Source of the DNA: Aurifilum marmelostoma
Lineage: Eukaryota > Ascomycota > Sordariomycetes > Diaporthales > Cryphonectriaceae
Length of the DNA: 64,000 nt
Assembly (NCBI GenBank): GCA_027559495.1
Contig: JAMXSV010000003.1
Coordinates: forward strand, 3,844,001-3,908,000
Direction of reading: 5' to 3'
The stretch's first letter is position 1. Each line of letters starts with the position of its first letter. The position numbers and the translations under genes were made by a program. This document shows, in pieces, positions 8,666 through 18,775 of the stretch. The notes beneath the pieces were generated by a model. The model was not told the origin of the DNA. It worked only from the letters and a program-made list of their open reading frames with translations, and did no database searches.

Positions 8666-10395
8666 GAAACTCCGAAGGCGATGATGTCGAGGCAGTGGCC
8701 ATGGAGTGGCAGCTTTTTACTGCGTACTTATTTGGTAGGCACGATGGAGGGGCACGCACACGCAGCGCGGGGTTTGGCGTGGGGTATAGTGGGGTATGGT
8801 GGGGTCAGCGATTGGAGAACACTGCGATTTTCGGCGCAGCTCCAGCGGGGGTCACCAGGCTTACCCCTAGGCCAGGCCTGTAGAAGGCTCAGTTCGGCGA
8901 AAGTTCCTCTCCACAGGGGGTCGCCCTCGGTTTATTTCATAACGAGTCCCGAAAGACCCTCTACACACATCGTCCACTCTTTATATGATATTCAGGCATC
9001 TTTAAAGATGGCCATTTACATGGTAATTACTATGTTTTGTTGGCGAGCAAGGTTCTGTAGGTGACGACAGTTGATATACAGCCTTACCAGATACGGCACT
9101 AAGCTTCAGTGTCGAAGAGATGCAGAAGTACCACGAACCCTTCACACACCTCTTGTCTTTGCACGATGAATATTCACAGCTGGTCATTTCCACAGGAAAG
9201 AATGTTCCGGTCAAGATCATCCTACGCAGCTTGAGAAGTCATGACCCCAGCTTCATGCAGATGAAATGGAGCATATATCTAGACACGTGCTAGATAGCCG
9301 ACGGCAAGATTCAGAAGACATTCCAGCCACGGCCAGTCCCGTGTGAGACTCGAACTAACCGTCCTTCACCGGTACCTAGACGCGGTAAAGGCATGTGTCC
9401 ATAGATTGCCACGGGTGCCAGCAAGTAGGCAGGTCCAAGCGAGCCCTTGTGCTTCTGCCCAGACACAGAAGTGCATCGCGTTCGATTGTGGTCTGACAGA
9501 AGTATTTGGATGACTGATATCTTGATTTATGGACCCAATCTTGCTGCCCAGCGAGAGGCAGAGCGTAAAAGTAATTCTGGTCAATCGTATCTGTTCACAA
9601 ACGATATGTCTTACGCGCGGTCTGGGTAATGGTCTGGTCAGTCTCGTAGGGCCAAGGACGTCCCAATGCCGTTACAGACGAAGGAACAATCAAGTTTACT
9701 ATTACGAGTGGCATGGAGGAGTGGAGATTCTTTGCTTACAATTCTTTGGACAAAATGCCCACACCTTGAGGTTGTTGACAATAGCAAATCAACATTCTTC
9801 CACATATATTTGGGTAGTCTCACATTTTGTCCAAAGGTCCAAGCTATTGGATCTTGTCTCAAACTTCCCACCGGTTCATCCAGACCACTAATCTCTTTTG
9901 GAACCTTGGAGACCGTTGGCAGTCCAGAGTGTACTGACTATACAAAGTAATTGTTTACTGTTTCGAAATCTGCCATACTGCCTGCGGCAAAGTGGATGGT
10001 TTGCTAATGTCCATAGTACAGGACAGCGAGTGTGCGCTGCCTGGGGAGGCAATATCAGAACATTCCGGTCCGCTCGCATCCTACGACATAAGATATCTTG
10101 GCCAAGATCAGAAACCTTGGCCTTGTCATTCTGCAGCAAACAATACAATAACATGGCCAAGACTAATCTGGCACTGGAATGTCTGCCCTAGTCAGTAGGA
10201 AAACCACAAGAGTGCTGTCGTGAGGCATCCATTAAGTCTCTTGTAGTTTTCTACATAATATAAATCTTAATACATCCTGACAGACTCGTCTTTGTTTTTC
10301 ATACCCTTTGCTCCCTGTTTTTGATTGCTCGGTACCAGTAATAACAATAATAATCCCACCGGCTGTCAGTTGAACCTCGAGGGAAAAAAAACACC
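8666..10395. other. Intergenic region, no supported gene
   Basis: About 1.7 kb with only short, unrecognised frames. It includes an imperfect hairpin bounded by 14-bp inverted repeats at 9744-9836 and the promoter of the spherulin-4-like gene. A tRNA-like B box near 9345 on the minus strand was examined and rejected. Confidence 0.5.
9744..9836. repeat. 14-bp perfect inverted repeat with 65-bp spacer
   Basis: CTTTGGACAAAATG at 9744-9757 is the exact reverse complement of CATTTTGTCCAAAG at 9823-9836. A second, 6-bp inverted pair (TGTTGA at 9773, TCAACA at 9789) lies inside. It could be a small MITE-like remnant, a regulatory palindrome or a hairpin. No clear target-site duplication was seen at the ends. 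Confidence 0.6.
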
Positions 10396-11220
10396 ATGAA
10401 GACCATACTGTTTCTACCCTTTCTTTCAGCCGTCTCGGCGACCAAGCTGCTTCTGCCCCTCTACGTCTACCCAACAAAGCAAGGGGCCACATGGAGACCT
10501 GTCTATGAAGCCATCGAAACGAACCCGGACCTCGAGTTTCAAGTCATTCTCAACTGCAACAACGGGCCCGGCGGGGATACCGCAGGCTACAACAACGACT
10601 GGCAGCAGGCAGTGAGCCTGCTGAACTCATACCCCAACGTCCAGACCTTGGGCTATGTGTACACCTCCTACGGCGCTCGATCCAAGAGTGATGTCGTGGC
10701 AGATGTCCTGAATTGGGCCAACTGGAACACGGAGGAAGAGAACGACCTGAAAGTGGGCGGTATCTTCTTCGACCAGGTCCCTGCCGGCTGGGAGGGCGAC
10801 GGCGGCCCAAACGACATTTCCTACATGGCAAACGTCACCGACTGGGCCCGCTCCGCCTTTGCGACCACCGACGGCTCCCAGGTTGTCTACAACCTCGGCA
10901 CCGTCTCCAACCACCCAGAGTATTTTGACGGTACCATGGCGGACGTGGTCCTCGTCGATGAGACCCCAGCATCGGAGTTTGATCCCTCGCAGATGGAACT
11001 TGTTATTCCCCAGGGAAAGGCAGCCATGACCAGCTGGCTGCTGTATGATTTCGTCAAGGCCGGCCTGGGCAGCGATACCCTCGAGGACTGGCTGGGTGCA
11101 TTCGTCGAGGCTGGTGTGGATAGTGTCAACATCCTGGACTACGATTATAATCATGCCACTTCCGTGGACGAGCCGGCGGCTCTTGGCCTGGTGGCGGGGA
11201 TCCTGACAAACCTGCAGTGA
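10396..11220 (+). CDS. Secreted spherulin-4-like glycosidase (GH135-like)
   Basis: Single-exon gene of 274 residues. Residues 1-15 (MKTILFLPFLSAVSA) are a signal peptide. The body matches the spherulation-specific family 4 pattern: LLLPLYVYP near the start, then VILNCNNGPGG, a TLGYVYTSYG strand, GGIFFDQVPAGW with a likely catalytic acidic residue D126, YNLGTVSNHPEYF, and late LYDFVKAG. In this family the Aspergillus Sph3 enzyme (GH135) cleaves galactosaminogalactan, an exopolysaccharide of the wall and biofilm. A TIM-barrel hydrolase acting on fungal exopolysaccharide is therefore likely, but substrate is inference. It stands beside a secreted beta-galactosidase, so both may act outside the cell on galactose-containing polymers. 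Confidence 0.85.
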   Translation: MKTILFLPFLSAVSATKLLLPLYVYPTKQGATWRPVYEAIETNPDLEFQVILNCNNGPGGDTAGYNNDWQQAVSLLNSYPNVQTLGYVYTSYGARSKSDVVADVLNWANWNTEEENDLKVGGIFFDQVPAGWEGDGGPNDISYMANVTDWARSAFATTDGSQVVYNLGTVSNHPEYFDGTMADVVLVDETPASEFDPSQMELVIPQGKAAMTSWLLYDFVKAGLGSDTLEDWLGAFVEAGVDSVNILDYDYNHATSVDEPAALGLVAGILTNLQ

Positions 11221-12207
11221 TCAGGAGTAAAGCTGCGAGCGCAAGTTTTGGCGGGAGAGGTGATTTATGTGAATATAATGAAATGGTTACGATACAGGCA
11301 TGGGAAAGTCTTTGTTGTTCATGGTACACAGTCCGGTTTGAGATTTCTGCGTTTAAGTTCTGTATTTTGACGGCTGCGTTGATAGGACGGGACTAGTATC
11401 TCCAGATGTATATGTTTCACCTGATGATGGCCCATAATAGAGGACCTGGGATGTTGATTGTCTTGAGGAATACACGGTCATACTTACAGGATTATTGGGT
11501 TGCCGAGTGACTGCTTTGTAATTACGGGACAGCATTTATAGAATTTTATAATATACACCAGCGAATCATAACGAATCACTGTGAGCCAGATATAGTGGAC
11601 GGATTATTGGTACCCATAATAGCCATGGCCGAAACACCAAATACTGTAATTCCTTGAGCCAGAGAATTTGAGGGAGAGTGCTATTCCCTCCGTAAAGAAC
11701 CCGACGATTTTTCAATCTTTCTTGAAAGCACAAGTTTGACCCCGCGTGTCAGTCAGTCTGCAGGCACCCTGGCAATACTAATTACGGGCATCATCTTCAC
11801 CGTGTCGCCCCACTGTTCATCTCTCCAGCAACTTGGCGAGACCTGGGGAACTGGGAAGTGAACCCTGCCAAACCCGCCTCGGTTTCTTCGCCGGGGTACC
11901 TATTAATTCCACCAGCCAGCGACCGCGAAACATGCGTTAGCAGCCCCCGATAGTACGGTTGCTCGGAACGTCCACCCGCAACTAAGGAAAATGGGCCGTG
12001 AGGAGACAGGCAGATAGACGGGGAGCCTGCATAGACTTTCGTCATGAACTCTTCGTCGGTGAAAGGTTATGGTCAATTTAAGACGATGCCTGCATCCGCG
12101 TACTAAAGTGATGGACAGGCCCTGGCAACCACCCGGGCTCGTCCTCCTCCTGACGACCCTTTGAGCCCTCTTAGACCTCTGGCTCATGAGGTTCTGATAC
12201 AGCAACC
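11221..12207. other. Intergenic region, promoter of the beta-galactosidase gene
   Basis: No supported gene. Two hexamers matching the CreA consensus SYGGRG occur (CTGGGG near 11840, CCGGGG near 11892), which would suit carbon catabolite repression of a beta-galactosidase, but such short motifs arise often by chance. Confidence 0.4.
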
Positions 12208-15200
12208 ATGGTGACCTTCAGATACATCACGGCTGCGGCAGTGGCATCGCTATGTGTTAGCATACAGGTGCTCGCAGCAGCCGTAGGAGGCGGACAACTG
12301 ACGATTGTGGACCCTGGGAAACGAGATGCACTTCAGGATCTAGTAAGTACTGAATTGTAATCCATTGACTACAACACTAGCGAGAGAGGAGAGTGCTTTG
12401 GTCACCAGAAACAACAAGCTCATGTGAAGTATCAGGTGACCTGGGACGCCCACTCCCTCTTTGTGCGCGGCGAGCGCATCATGTTCTATTCTGGAGAATT
12501 CCACCCATTCCGGCTCCCCGTCCCCGGACTGTGGCTGGACGTGTTCCAGAAGATCAAGGCTCTAGGCTACACGGGTGTTTCCTTCTACGTCGACTGGCGC
12601 CTGCTCGAGGGCACACAGGGAAACTTCACAGCCGAGGGCGTCTTTGCGTTTGAGCCGTTTTTCGAGGCCGCTGCCGAGGCTGGTCTGTACCTGCTCGCCC
12701 GGCCGGGGCCTTATATCAACGCCGAGGTCAGCGGGGGCGGATTCCCAGGCTGGCTACAGAGACAGCCTGCCATCTTGCGGACCAACGAGAGCGGATATGT
12801 CGACGCGACCAAGAACTATGTGGCGAACATTGGCAAGATCATTGCCGATGCTGAGATCACCAATGGTGGGCCAGTGATTGCTATGCAGTACGAGAACGAG
12901 TACACGTACGGCGCGTCCTGGGTAGAGTGGCCGGATGTGGAGTACATGACGGAGGTTGTCCAGCTGTTTCGTGATTCAGGCGTGACGGTGCCTTTTATCA
13001 ATAATGAGGCGAGTCCCATCGGCTTGTTCACGCCCGGTAAGCCTGGTGGGCCGGACATTTACGGGTTTGACAGCTATCCCATCGGCTGGACGTGTGAGTG
13101 TCTGATCACGAGAGCCCCTACATACAAACGCGAATTGTTTTGCTCGAGACTGATCAACATTGGTCCTACAGGCAGTGAGCCCGATGTCTGGACTGCTGGT
13201 GCTCTTCCGACCAACTTTCGAGAGTTGCACCTCGAGCAAAGTCCTTCGACTCCCCTGAGCCTGCCAGAGGTTCAGGGTGGTGCCATTGCTTATTGGGGAG
13301 GTTCTTGGGACCTTGATGCTTGTGCTGCCTTCATAGGCCCAGAGGCCGAGAGGATGTTTTACAAGAACAACCTTGGCTTTGGCTTGGGTATATTCAGCCT
13401 CTACATGGTATGTACCGACTCGCGACTTGCCTGACGGGTACGGATATTGCCTTGGCTCTCTAACATTAACGACCTTCCAACACCACAGGCATACGGAGGC
13501 ACAAACTGGGGTAATCTGGGAGAGCCAGGTGCCTATACATCCTACGACTACGGAGCAGCAATCAAGGAGGACCGCACAATCATCCGTGAAAAGTACCCAG
13601 AAGCCAAGCTCATTGCCCAGTTCATCAAGGCCTCCCAGGCTGCCTACCTGACAGCCATGCCCGGAAACCTGACCAGCACCTCGTTCGTCAGCACGCCAGA
13701 TATATCCACCACGCCTCTCCTGGGCAACGTGACCAACTTCTACGTGACCCGGCATTCCGACTATACTTCCCTCGCCAAGACCCCGTACACCCTCACCGTG
13801 CCCACCAGTGCCGGCAACGTAACCATCCCGCAGCTCGGAGGAACGCTGACACTGGACGGGCGCGACTCCAAGATCCAGGTCACAGACTACGATGTCGGTG
13901 GCCATAACCTGGTCTATTCTTCCTCTGACATCTACACGCACGGCTCCAGCGGTGAGAAGGCCGTCCTGCTGCTGTACGGGACAGCTGGTGAGACGCACGA
14001 GTTCGCATTCTCCTCGGAACTGGGCAAGCCCACGGTCGAGGGCGATAGCACCACGGTAAAGATCGAGACGGTGGGGTCCACGGTTGCTGTGCAGTGGGAG
14101 GTCACGGAGGAGAGGAAAGTGCTGCACTACGGGAGCAACCTTGACGTGTACCTGTTGTGGAGGAATGATGCCTTCAAGTATTGGGTGCTGGAACTCGAGG
14201 CGCCCTCTCCTGTCGCCAACTACACGTCACAGGCCAAGGACACCGTCATCGCGAACGGTGGATATCTGCTTCGCACGGCGTCCAAGGTGGGCACCTCACT
14301 TTACCTCACTGGAGACCTAAACGAGACCACCACGCTCGAAATTGTCGCGGGCCTTCCTGGCTTCACCAACGTCTACTTCAACGGCGCCAAGGTGTCCGGC
14401 GTCAAATCTGCAGACGGTCGTCTCTCTGCGACCCTAACATATACGCCACCAACCATCAATGTGCCCGATCTCTCGTCCCTGGACTGGAAATATATCGACT
14501 CGCTCCCGGAGATCCAATCCTCATACGATGACTCAGCGTGGACCAGCGCCAACCATAACCACACCACCAACGACGCCCGCGACGACTGGGGCACCGTCTT
14601 CAAACTCAAGACCCCGACCTCGCTCATAGCTGGGGACTACGGCTACCACACCGGTTCTCTCATCTACCGCGGGCACTTTACTGCCCAGGGCAACGAGTCC
14701 TCTCTCTACCTCGAGACACAAGGCGGTTCAGGTTTCGGGCACTCTGTCTGGGTCAATTCCACGTACCTCGGTTCCTTCCACGGTGCTGGTGTGCCGGCTG
14801 GGGTGAACCAGACCCTGTTGATTCCCTCCGGCGTGCTGAGCAGAGGCAAGACCTATGTCATTACCGTTCTGATTGACCACATGGGCGAGGAGACGAACTG
14901 GACACCAGGCTACGACCTGATGAAGACACCCCGCGGCATCCTGGACTATGCCCTCGCTGGACACCAGCAGGACGAAATCGCGTGGAAGGTGACGGGTAAC
15001 CTGGGCGGTGAGCACTATGCCGACCAGACGCGCGGGCCCATGAACGAGGGCGGCATGTTCGCGGAGAGGCAGGGGTATCATCTCCCCTCGCCGCCGAGCC
15101 AGAGCTGGGAGGCTAGGAACCCTGTTACTGATGGGGTGGCAAAAGAAGGTGCTGGAGTTGGGTTCTTTGCGACGAGCTTTGATCTGGATGTGCCCCAGGG

Positions 15201-15633
15201 ATGGGATGTGCCCATGAGTTTTGTGTTTGCCAACTCGACTGATGGAGATGATGGGCCGGCGGACTATAGGGTTCAATTGTTTGTCAATGGGTATCAGTTT
15301 GGGAAGTACAGTAAGTGAACCTCCCTCTGCGCCTGCCCCCTTCTTCCTGCTGCTGGTCACACGATCTGGCACTTTTGGGTTGCTGGTCATTGTTGCTGAC
15401 GGTGTGTCTCTCTAGTCAACAATCTGGGCCCGCAGACAAGCTTCCCGGTTCCCCAAGGGATCCTCGACTACGCTGGCACCAACTATGTTGCCCTCACACT
15501 CTGGTCTCAGGAGGCAGATGGTGCCAAGCTGGGTGGTCTGCAGCTGGTGCCGGACGCGATAATCCAGTCAGGCATAAAGGATCCCGGGTTGAGTCCCATG
15601 CCTGCTTGGACCCAGAGGACTGGAGCGTATTGA
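12208..15633 (+). CDS. lacA: Secreted beta-galactosidase, GH35 (LacA type)
   Basis: Five exons: 12208-12342, 12436-13093, 13172-13407, 13489-15310 and 15416-15633, all joined by GT-AG introns of 78-105 nt, giving about 1022 residues, the usual size for fungal LacA. An N-terminal hydrophobic signal ends near residue 25. The GH35 barrel begins with VTWDAHSLFVRGERI and SGEFHPFRLPVP. The acid/base site is in AMQYENEYTYG (E200) and the nucleophile glutamate in SLPEVQGG; AYGGTNWGNLG follows the third intron. The remainder holds the beta-rich domains of multi-domain fungal beta-galactosidases, with many N-glycosylation sequons. It hydrolyses terminal beta-galactose from lactose or plant galactans outside the cell. 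Intron 2 keeps the frame open (78 nt), so only family alignment reveals it. Convergent with the DLD gene, about 70 bp apart. Confidence 0.93.
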
Positions 15634-15702
15634 TTTTTATGCGTAGCAGAACAAGAGAATCATGGACTGGCCATGCTATGTCCTCGTTCTTATGGTGCTT
15701 TG

Positions 15703-17511
15703 TCATCGTATTTCAGTGATTATCCGTCTCTTGATGTCTTCAGGTATATCGAATACCTTGCCCGGATTCATGATCCACTTTGGATCAACAGAGCGTTTGA
15801 ATGTCTGCATCAGGCCGATCGTCTCCTCGCCCAGCTCGTCAACAAGACAATCCTTCTTGCCTATCCCGATCGCATGCTCCCCAGAGACGGTTCCCTCCAT
15901 CTCCAGGGCCCGCTCCATCATGTTATGCACGACCCGACCGACCTGCATCTTCATCTCCTCGTCCTCGGGATTGTACATCATCGCCACGTGAAAGTTGCCA
16001 TCGCCCACATGCCCAATGACGGTCGCGAAGATTCCCAGCGAGCCACATTCCTGCTTCGACATCTCGATCATCTCTGCCAGTCGCGACAGCGGGACCGCAA
16101 CATCAGTCGACCAGATGACGGTCCCGGTAGGTCGGGTGCTCACCATGGTGAACAGCGCTTCCTTTCGCGCCGACCACAGGTCGTGCTCGTCTTGCTTCGT
16201 CTTGGCAAAGTGAAATGGCACATTCCCAGCGACAGACCTGACTAACTCGTCGACCCGCCGTACGTCGCTCCTGATTCCATCAGTGGTTCCCGAGAACTTG
16301 AGAAACAATGTGGGTTTCTCCTCCCACTTCCTCCTACGGACGGTCTCACTGCCGTGCTCGTTCAGCAGCCGCATCTGGACGTCGTCCATGATCTCCAGGG
16401 CGCCCAGCTGGATCCCGCTCCGGATGAGTGCCGACGCTGCCTCTGCAGCTGCAGAGATGCTAGGGAAGGATACTACGGCCACGGACGTATCTGACGGGGT
16501 GGGCGCGAGCTTGAGCGTGATCTCGGTCACGATGCCCAGGGTGCCCTCTGCGCCGACAAACAGCGAGTTCAGATTATAGCCCGCAGATGTCTTCCTCGGC
16601 CTTCTTCGAGTCTTGACGACCGTCCCGTCCGCCAACACGACTGTCAAGTTCACCACCCAGTCCTTCATGGTGCCGTAGCGCATGGCGTTGGTGCCGCTGC
16701 AGTTTGTTGAGACCATGCCACCAAAGGTAGCCGTGGGCGACGGGTCCATGGGAAAGAACAGGCCGGAGGAGGCGATCTCGCGGTTGAGATCCATCCAGTT
16801 CACGCCGGGCTGCACCACGGCATCCATGTCGTCTGGGTGAAATGCGACAACGCGGTCCATCTGGGTGAAGTCGATGCACACCCCTGAGTGCGGCTGTGCG
16901 AAGTTGCCTTCTACCGACGAGCCTGCGCCGAAGGGGACCATGGGCACGCGGTGAGCGCTGCAGATCTTGGCGATGGTGACGACATCGTCCGTGGTGCGTG
17001 GGTACACGATGGCCACGGCGCGGACGGGGCTGTTGGACGTGCTCCAGTCTGAGTGGCCGTGGTGGTCGAGGGCATCTTCGTCGAACGACACGCTGTCGGA
17101 TCCGAGGGCGGTGGAGATCTCCTGGGCGGCACGGAGCATCACTTCTCTTGTGGCATATATGCTGCTAATCTCCCTGTTCGCACGGCCAGTGAAGGACGCC
17201 GGCTGAGGAGAGGTCGTGGTCGTGTGCACGTAGAAGCCTCCGACGAGGCCTAAGCCAAGTCCCAGTGCTATCAGACCGAGCATAGGACCACCACCCCTTG
17301 TTTCTTGGCCCTGAGGCAGCGTGTCTACCCTATTATGAGCCCATCTCATCCATGGCGTGGCATAAGGAGCTCGACCACCGTGCGACCTTGCAAGCGCTGA
17401 TGCTGGCGAAGACCAGTGGACCGTCCGGTTCGAGGTGAAGCTGCCGCTCCTGAAGAGAGACATCGGGGGCGTCCTGTTCATGCTTAGCAGTGGTGCAAGA
17501 GTTGTTACCAT
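15703..17511 (-). CDS. DLD1: D-lactate dehydrogenase (cytochrome), FAD-linked, mitochondrial
   Basis: Uninterrupted gene with the first ATG at 17511, giving about 602 residues; the frame is open further upstream but has no ATG. The N-terminus is Arg/Ser-rich like a mitochondrial presequence and is followed by a membrane segment (about residues 76-94, GLIALGLGLGLVGGF), as in inner-membrane-anchored yeast Dld1. The FAD-binding type 4 domain includes VPFGAGSSVEGNF and SAGYNLNSLFVGAEGTLGI; the C-terminal FAD-oxidase domain includes the metal/substrate block VIGHVGDGNFHVAM and SGEHAIGIGKK. It should oxidise D-lactate to pyruvate and pass electrons to cytochrome c. The gene lies tail-to-tail with the beta-galactosidase gene. 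Confidence 0.92.
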   Translation of the reverse strand: MVTTLAPLLSMNRTPPMSLFRSGSFTSNRTVHWSSPASALARSHGGRAPYATPWMRWAHNRVDTLPQGQETRGGGPMLGLIALGLGLGLVGGFYVHTTTTSPQPASFTGRANREISSIYATREVMLRAAQEISTALGSDSVSFDEDALDHHGHSDWSTSNSPVRAVAIVYPRTTDDVVTIAKICSAHRVPMVPFGAGSSVEGNFAQPHSGVCIDFTQMDRVVAFHPDDMDAVVQPGVNWMDLNREIASSGLFFPMDPSPTATFGGMVSTNCSGTNAMRYGTMKDWVVNLTVVLADGTVVKTRRRPRKTSAGYNLNSLFVGAEGTLGIVTEITLKLAPTPSDTSVAVVSFPSISAAAEAASALIRSGIQLGALEIMDDVQMRLLNEHGSETVRRRKWEEKPTLFLKFSGTTDGIRSDVRRVDELVRSVAGNVPFHFAKTKQDEHDLWSARKEALFTMVSTRPTGTVIWSTDVAVPLSRLAEMIEMSKQECGSLGIFATVIGHVGDGNFHVAMMYNPEDEEMKMQVGRVVHNMMERALEMEGTVSGEHAIGIGKKDCLVDELGEETIGLMQTFKRSVDPKWIMNPGKVFDIPEDIKRRIITEIR

Positions 17512-18366
17512 GAGCTTCGGCACCAAATTACAACATGAGGAATTGCCTGCATGTCTTGTTTGGACCAGGGTCGATGGTTTGAGAGCGGGGTGTTGACTCC
17601 GATGTGCGGCCCCCTGCACCAATAATCCCTTGTCCTCCCAATGTTATGCCTGTGACTGCATGCTTTTGTAAAGGGTATTCATTGTACGGGTGTATACCGC
17701 TGAGGGAGCGAATGCTCATGCTTGATCATCAGGGAAAAGGAAAAAAGGTAGCAAGGAAAAAAGGAGGTAGAGTAGCGACACAACTTGACCTAGCCTGGCA
17801 TGACCTGGCTTCTCCAGTCAACCCTAACCCCTGGGCCTTGTTTACCCTCCCTGCCACCACTGCAGGCTACAGCTACTCCCTCCTGTCATGGGCAGTGCTT
17901 AATTGATGTACATATCTCTAATCAAAATCTGTATATAGAATTGATAAACAGATGCTCAAACGGCTGGGTTCAGACGTTTTTGTGACAATAAGACAGGGTT
18001 GGTCTAGTGCTTTGGTATTGCAATTAATTATCAGTTCTTGATTCAAATGATCCACGGATATTGAAATTCAATGAGGCCAAATCTAGGAAATCCATGCAAT
18101 GATAATTACAAAATAATTACAGAAAGCCCTTCAGCATTAGTTGGCTCGTGCTGATGAAACCCTTAATTATGTAGACAAACAGACCTGTTGGATTGGCCTG
18201 CTATCAAAACTCCATTGCCATGTCCCCAATACACCCAAATCATGACAACTCCCTTGGAAATTTTACTGGGCGAGGTACTCTGGTCTTCGTAACCAGCTGT
18301 GAACATACATGGTGTCTCCTCTGCCCTCTCCCTGCCTGAACATGATCCTCGACCATGGTAGAGTAT
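17512..18366. other. Intergenic region upstream of the DLD gene
   Basis: Promoter side of the DLD gene and 3' flank of the weak gene at 18.4 kb. AT-rich beyond 17900. No supported gene. Confidence 0.5.
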
Positions 18367-18775
18367 TCACAGTTTCCTCTTCGTGTTTCGAGTATCCCAC
18401 CTCGGGAAAGGGCCCCAGATGCCTCCATCCACTGGGATTGGATAATACGCAGCGCTGGCGCTGAACGGGGTGTTGTGCGTCTGCTTTGTCGTTTGACCGT
18501 TCTGGTTGTTGGCGTTGTACTGAGGGCTCGGAGACCGTTTGGAGGTATGAATCAGCATGTTGAATGTCTCGCTGCCTTGGCACTGCAGCCACGTTTATGG
18601 AGGTAGGACATTTACTTACGGCGTTGCCTTCCGCAGCCTTGATGCCACATCCTTGTGGCTGAGGACCAAAGCCTGGAGGGGGCCACAGGCATCTCATAGG
18701 CCGGGGTGCCGTGGTGGCCGTCGTGGGAGCATGCTGAGGCTCCTGCTGGCCTCTACTAGCCCCTGCATTCGCCAT
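18367..18775 (-). CDS. Hypothetical small Pro/Gln/Asn-rich protein (weak)
   Basis: A two-exon model on the minus strand: exon 18775-18620, a 100-nt intron 18619-18520 (GTAAGT donor, TGCTGAT branch-like site, CTCAG acceptor) and exon 18519-18367. It yields 102 residues beginning MANAGASRGQQEPQHAP and ending TRNTKRKL. The product is low-complexity, with no domain, signal peptide or membrane segment. The perfect donor and phase-0 join favour a real gene, but no family is recognised. The open frame continues upstream without an ATG, so an earlier exon is possible. Confidence 0.35.

Noticed and set aside
9310..9400. Possible minus-strand tRNA with B box GTTCGAGTC
   Set aside because: The T-stem has a mismatch, the would-be A box is too close to leave room for an anticodon arm, and no acceptor stem pairs.
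12976..14127. 383-codon frame antisense to the beta-galactosidase gene
   Set aside because: Covers confirmed GH35 exons and an intron of the sense gene; no family recognised.
18520..18619. Alternative 37-nt intron (ending at a GCTGCAG) for the small minus-strand gene
   Set aside because: Too short for a fungal intron and lacks a branch site; the 100-nt version with TGCTGAT and CTCAG is better.
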